A program made the translations under genes and the position numbers. Source: an uncultured Mycoplasmatota bacterium (lineage in GTDB: Bacteria; Bacillota_I; Bacilli_A; RF39; UBA660). From it: 64,000 nt of DNA. The DNA is taken from assembly GCA_900546055.1 (NCBI GenBank), contig URBG01000001.1:1-64000 (forward strand). Reading direction: 5' to 3'. Below the pieces are notes generated by a model, which saw only the letters and a list, made by a program, of their open reading frames with translations, was not told the origin of the DNA and did not search any database. Of the stretch, positions 61,466 to 64,000 are shown piece after piece. Every line of letters begins with the position of its first letter. Positions within the stretch are counted from its first letter, which is position 1.

Positions 61466-63054
61466 TAAATATTATATTTTCTAATAAATTCTTCATAATT
61501 CATTTGTTTATCTAGATACCCACCTTCGTTATCAAAATAAATCAAACGATTAGAAATTGATTCTATTAATTCAGTGTCATAACTTGAAAAAATAACTGGT
61601 CCATCAAACTTACTTAAAGCGTTATTTAGTGAAGTTATTGATTCGATATCTAAATGATTTGTTGGCTCATCTAATAATAGAACATTGCCTTTATTCATCA
61701 TCATTTTTGAAAACATCAGTCTAACTTTTTCGCCACCAGAAAGGACGTTTGTTGGTTTTAAAGCTTCTTCACCGGAAAATAGCATACGGCCTAGGAAACT
61801 TCTAACAAAACTATCGTCTTTATTTTCTGAATATTTACGAAGGAAATCTACTAAAGTTTCATTACCTTTAAAATATTCATCATGATTTTTTGGAAAATAA
61901 GAGAAAATAACGGTTGCCCCAATTTTTATTTCACCACTATCGGGAACTAATTCGCCAGTTAAAACTTTAAATAATGCGGTTTTAGCTATTTCATTTTCTC
62001 CGATTAAAGCTATTTTGTCTTCAGTTCTTAAGGTAAATGAAAAGTCTTTAAGAATTTGTTTGCCTTCGATTGTAACGTTTATTTTTCTTAAATATACAAC
62101 TTCTTTTCCTAATCTTTTTTCATATTCAAAATTAATATATGGGTATTTTCTAGAAGACGGTTTTAATTCTTCTAATTCGATTTTTTCAAGAAGCTTTTTT
62201 CTTGAAGTTGCTTGTTTTGATTTTGAAGCGTTTGCCGAGAATCTTGCTATAAATGATTGAAGTTCTTTTATTTTTTCTTCTTTTTTCTTATTGCTGTCTT
62301 TGATTTGCTTTTGCATCAATTCATTTGATTGATACCAAAAATCATAGTTACCAACGCTCATTTTGATGCGTTCCCTATCAATGTCTACCATATGGGTACA
62401 AACAGTATTTAAAAAATGACGGTCATGAGAAACTAAAATGACAGTTCCTTTAAAGTTAATTAAAAAGTCTTCAAGCCAAAGTTTACTTTTGATATCTAAT
62501 CCGTTTGTCGGTTCATCTAAAAGCAAAATATCAGGGTTACCAAATAAAGCTGACGCTAATAAAACTTTAACTTTGTCTTTTTCTTTAAGGTTAGCCATTT
62601 GTTCATCATAAAAACTATTATCAATGCCTAAGCCTGATAAAAGAATTGCAGCTTCGCTTTCGGCTTCCCAGCCATTCAAAGCTTCAAATTCGGCCTCTAG
62701 TTTACCTACTTTAATACCATCTTCATCAGTAAAGTCTGGTTTCATATACAAAGCTTCTTTTTCTTTCATAATACCGTAAAGTTTCTCATTGCCCATAACA
62801 ACCGTATCTAAAACGCTATATTCATCACAGGCATTATGGTTTTGTTTTAATACTGATAGTCTATCATGCTTATCTTTAACTATTTCGCCTTTGGTGGTTT
62901 CTACATCACCGGTTAATAGTTTTAAAAAGGTACTTTTACCAGCACCGTTGGCACCAATAACACCATAGCAATTATCTTCATTAAATTCTAAGTTAACATC
63001 TTCAAATAATACTCTACTACCAAATCGTAGAGTTACGTTTTTTACTTGTAACAT
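61465..63054 (-). CDS. ABC-F family ATPase (YbiT/YkpA-like)
   Basis: A 529-residue soluble protein with two ABC ATPase domains and no membrane part. ABC-F proteins act on the ribosome, for example to rescue stalled elongation; some give antibiotic resistance. First domain: Walker A IGANGAGKSTFLK, Walker B LLLDEPTNGLDI. Between the two is the P-site-tRNA linker, rich in Lys (KDSNKKKEEKIKELQSF). Second domain: IGENEIAKTALFK in place of a normal Walker A (Gly-Lys-Ser/Thr reads Ala-Lys-Thr), signature LSGGEKVRLMFSK, Walker B LLLDEPTNHLDI. Length and end suit the YbiT/YkpA group. AGGTGA precedes the ATG. Confidence 0.93.
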   Translation of the reverse strand: MLQVKNVTLRFGSRVLFEDVNLEFNEDNCYGVIGANGAGKSTFLKLLTGDVETTKGEIVKDKHDRLSVLKQNHNACDEYSVLDTVVMGNEKLYGIMKEKEALYMKPDFTDEDGIKVGKLEAEFEALNGWEAESEAAILLSGLGIDNSFYDEQMANLKEKDKVKVLLASALFGNPDILLLDEPTNGLDIKSKLWLEDFLINFKGTVILVSHDRHFLNTVCTHMVDIDRERIKMSVGNYDFWYQSNELMQKQIKDSNKKKEEKIKELQSFIARFSANASKSKQATSRKKLLEKIELEELKPSSRKYPYINFEYEKRLGKEVVYLRKINVTIEGKQILKDFSFTLRTEDKIALIGENEIAKTALFKVLTGELVPDSGEIKIGATVIFSYFPKNHDEYFKGNETLVDFLRKYSENKDDSFVRSFLGRMLFSGEEALKPTNVLSGGEKVRLMFSKMMMNKGNVLLLDEPTNHLDIESITSLNNALSKFDGPVIFSSYDTELIESISNRLIYFDNEGGYLDKQMNYEEFIRKYNI

Positions 63055-63104
63055 ATTTATCACCTATCCGATTATATCATATTATCCTTATTTAGGCAAA
63101 GAAA

Positions 63105-63130
63105 AAAGAGGCTTATCTTTTACCTCTTAA
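63105..63130 (-). terminator. terminator after smc
   Basis: AAGAGG / CCTCTT hairpin with a run of T on the minus strand, 50 bases after the smc stop. Confidence 0.7.
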
Positions 63131-63180
63131 AATTGTTGTTCATTTTTACTTGTTTTAATTATTATAGGATAATAATTTAT

Positions 63181-64000
63181 TTATTTTTCAATTTCTTCCA
63201 ATTTGACACTCACTAATTTACTAACTCCTGACTCTTGCATAGTTATTCCATATAACACGTCAGCATATTCCATTGTTTTCTTTTTGTGGGTTATAATAAT
63301 AAATTGTGACTTGTTTTTTAAAGTTGTAACGTATTTACCAAAGGTATCGACGTTAACTTCGTCTAAAGCTGCTTCAACTTCGTCTAAAATACAAAATGGC
63401 GCTGGTCTAGACTTGATAATAGCAAATAATAAACTAATAGCTGTTAAAGTCTTTTCGCCTCCTGATAATAGGGAAATACTACTTAGTTTCTTTCCGGGCG
63501 GACTAGCAACAATTTCAACTCCAGTTTCTAGTAAATCATTTGGATCCGTTAGTTTTAAAGTGGCAGTTCCACCTTTGAATAATTCTTTAAAAGTTTCTTC
63601 GAAATTTTCGTTAATAACCTTAAAGGAATTATTAAATTCTTTGATCATCACTTTATCCATTTCGTCAATGATTTGTAATAAAGTATTCTCGGCTTCAGTT
63701 AAATCATTTATTTGACTTAACAAAAATTCATATCTAGTACTAACGCGTTCATATTCTTCTGGGGCAGCTAAATTGACAATTCCAATTTCTTTTAGCTTGC
63801 GTTTTAAACTATTAACTTTTGTCTTAGCCAGATTATAATCGAGATCTAATTTGTAATTATCTTTGGCTTTTTCATAAGTCATACTATAAGTTTCGCTTAA
63901 AGTATTTAATAAATTGTCTAATTTAACGTCCATACGATTAACACTAATTTCTAAATCTTTTAATTCATTTGTTTTAATACTATAAATACTATTTTCTTTT
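63181..64000 (-). CDS. smc: chromosome segregation protein SMC, C-terminal part
   Basis: A partial gene: the frame stays open through the right edge, and an internal Met at 63933 is not the true start. The visible 273 codons hold the end of the second coiled coil and the C-terminal head: VNLAAPEEYERVSTRYEFL, FKGGTATLKL, the ABC signature LLSGGEKTLTAISLLFAI, Walker B FCILDEVEAALDE and the H-loop IIITHKKKTMEYAD. SMC forms the condensin ring with ScpA and ScpB to compact and separate chromosomes. A terminator follows its stop. Confidence 0.95.
   Translation of the reverse strand, partial: KENSIYSIKTNELKDLEISVNRMDVKLDNLLNTLSETYSMTYEKAKDNYKLDLDYNLAKTKVNSLKRKLKEIGIVNLAAPEEYERVSTRYEFLLSQINDLTEAENTLLQIIDEMDKVMIKEFNNSFKVINENFEETFKELFKGGTATLKLTDPNDLLETGVEIVASPPGKKLSSISLLSGGEKTLTAISLLFAIIKSRPAPFCILDEVEAALDEVNVDTFGKYVTTLKNKSQFIIITHKKKTMEYADVLYGITMQESGVSKLVSVKLEEIEK

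Noticed and set aside
63203..63715. 170-codon open frame opposite smc
   Set aside because: Antisense to the conserved SMC head domain; no start signals and shadow-type composition.
1..64000. CRISPR arrays, rRNA or tRNA genes, riboswitches
   Set aside because: No regularly spaced repeats, no cloverleaf with the TTCGA arm and no recognisable riboswitch or T-box core were seen; intergenic gaps are all shorter than about 200 bases.
1..64000. Mycoplasma-type code (TGA as Trp)
   Set aside because: TGA ends several genes at sensible places, and Trp residues are encoded by TGG in the conserved motifs.

Overview
The window is an AT-rich, densely coding stretch of a low-GC Gram-positive-type bacterium. 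The standard code is used: TGA acts as a stop (for example at the ends of the 1076-2584 and 33151-33591 genes). The sigma factor / primase / TrmK / YqfQ-like cluster, SpoIIM, a YjcZ-like glycine-rich microprotein, paired YdbS/YdbT-like PH proteins and ComEA/ComEC all point to Bacilli or a close relative. The base composition and gene set would suit an uncultured gut lineage of the RF39 / Erysipelotrichia / Mycoplasmatota-like kind, but the exact taxon cannot be fixed from sequence alone. I saw no rRNA, tRNA, CRISPR array, insertion sequence or prophage, and no gene-free stretch longer than 300 bases.

Bases 1-16761 (+ strand) hold a surface-glycan locus. It contains a PssD/PssE (Alg14/Alg13-like) glycosyltransferase pair, a Stealth-family sugar-phosphate transferase, two related GT2 enzymes, a GT4 enzyme, an O-antigen ligase/polymerase-like protein, and three large polytopic proteins that look GT-C-like. 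It also has a UbiA-family protein resembling polyprenyl-phosphate phosphoribosyltransferases, a GtrB/DPM-like GT2, a membrane-anchored SGNH hydrolase, and a secreted protein with four ricin-type beta-trefoils plus a GH25 lysozyme domain. My reading is that a wall- or capsule-linked glycan is built inside the cell and then decorated outside using lipid-linked sugars. No flippase is in view, so the locus may extend left of the window.

Bases 16790-21514 carry an unlisted 30-residue membrane microprotein, SpoIIM, MnmA, an acyltransferase-3 protein, an HTH protein and two small membrane proteins. The minus-strand run 25244-21527 reads like an operon: XerD-type recombinase, guanine deaminase, AlkD-like repair protein, 10-TM metal exporter and ZIP transporter. 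From 25.4 to 34.8 kb there are a zinc-ribbon membrane protein, a CmpB-like membrane protein, RarA, HolA, a two-component system, a metallophosphoesterase, UppP, a YaiI/YqxD-family protein, a strongly promoted unknown protein and a methyltransferase-like protein.

Bases 34842-43866 (minus) encode a heterodimeric ABC exporter with complementary asymmetric ATP sites, two paralogous polysaccharide deacetylases, QueH and a pair of bacterial PH-domain proteins. A small strongly promoted unknown (44037) and an HD-domain protein follow. Next come a prepilin peptidase and a PilC/ComGB-like protein with a long N-terminal extension, then YqfQ-like, double-HTH, TrmK, RpoD and DnaG. ComEC, ComEA and FtsW follow. 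The right end has a glycine-rich microprotein, an unknown, UvsE, peptide deformylase, an arylsulfotransferase-like protein lacking the usual catalytic residues, an ABC-F ATPase and the C-terminal part of SMC, which runs off the edge. Many genes are separated by clear intrinsic terminators, and several promoters match the sigma-A consensus with 17-base spacers.
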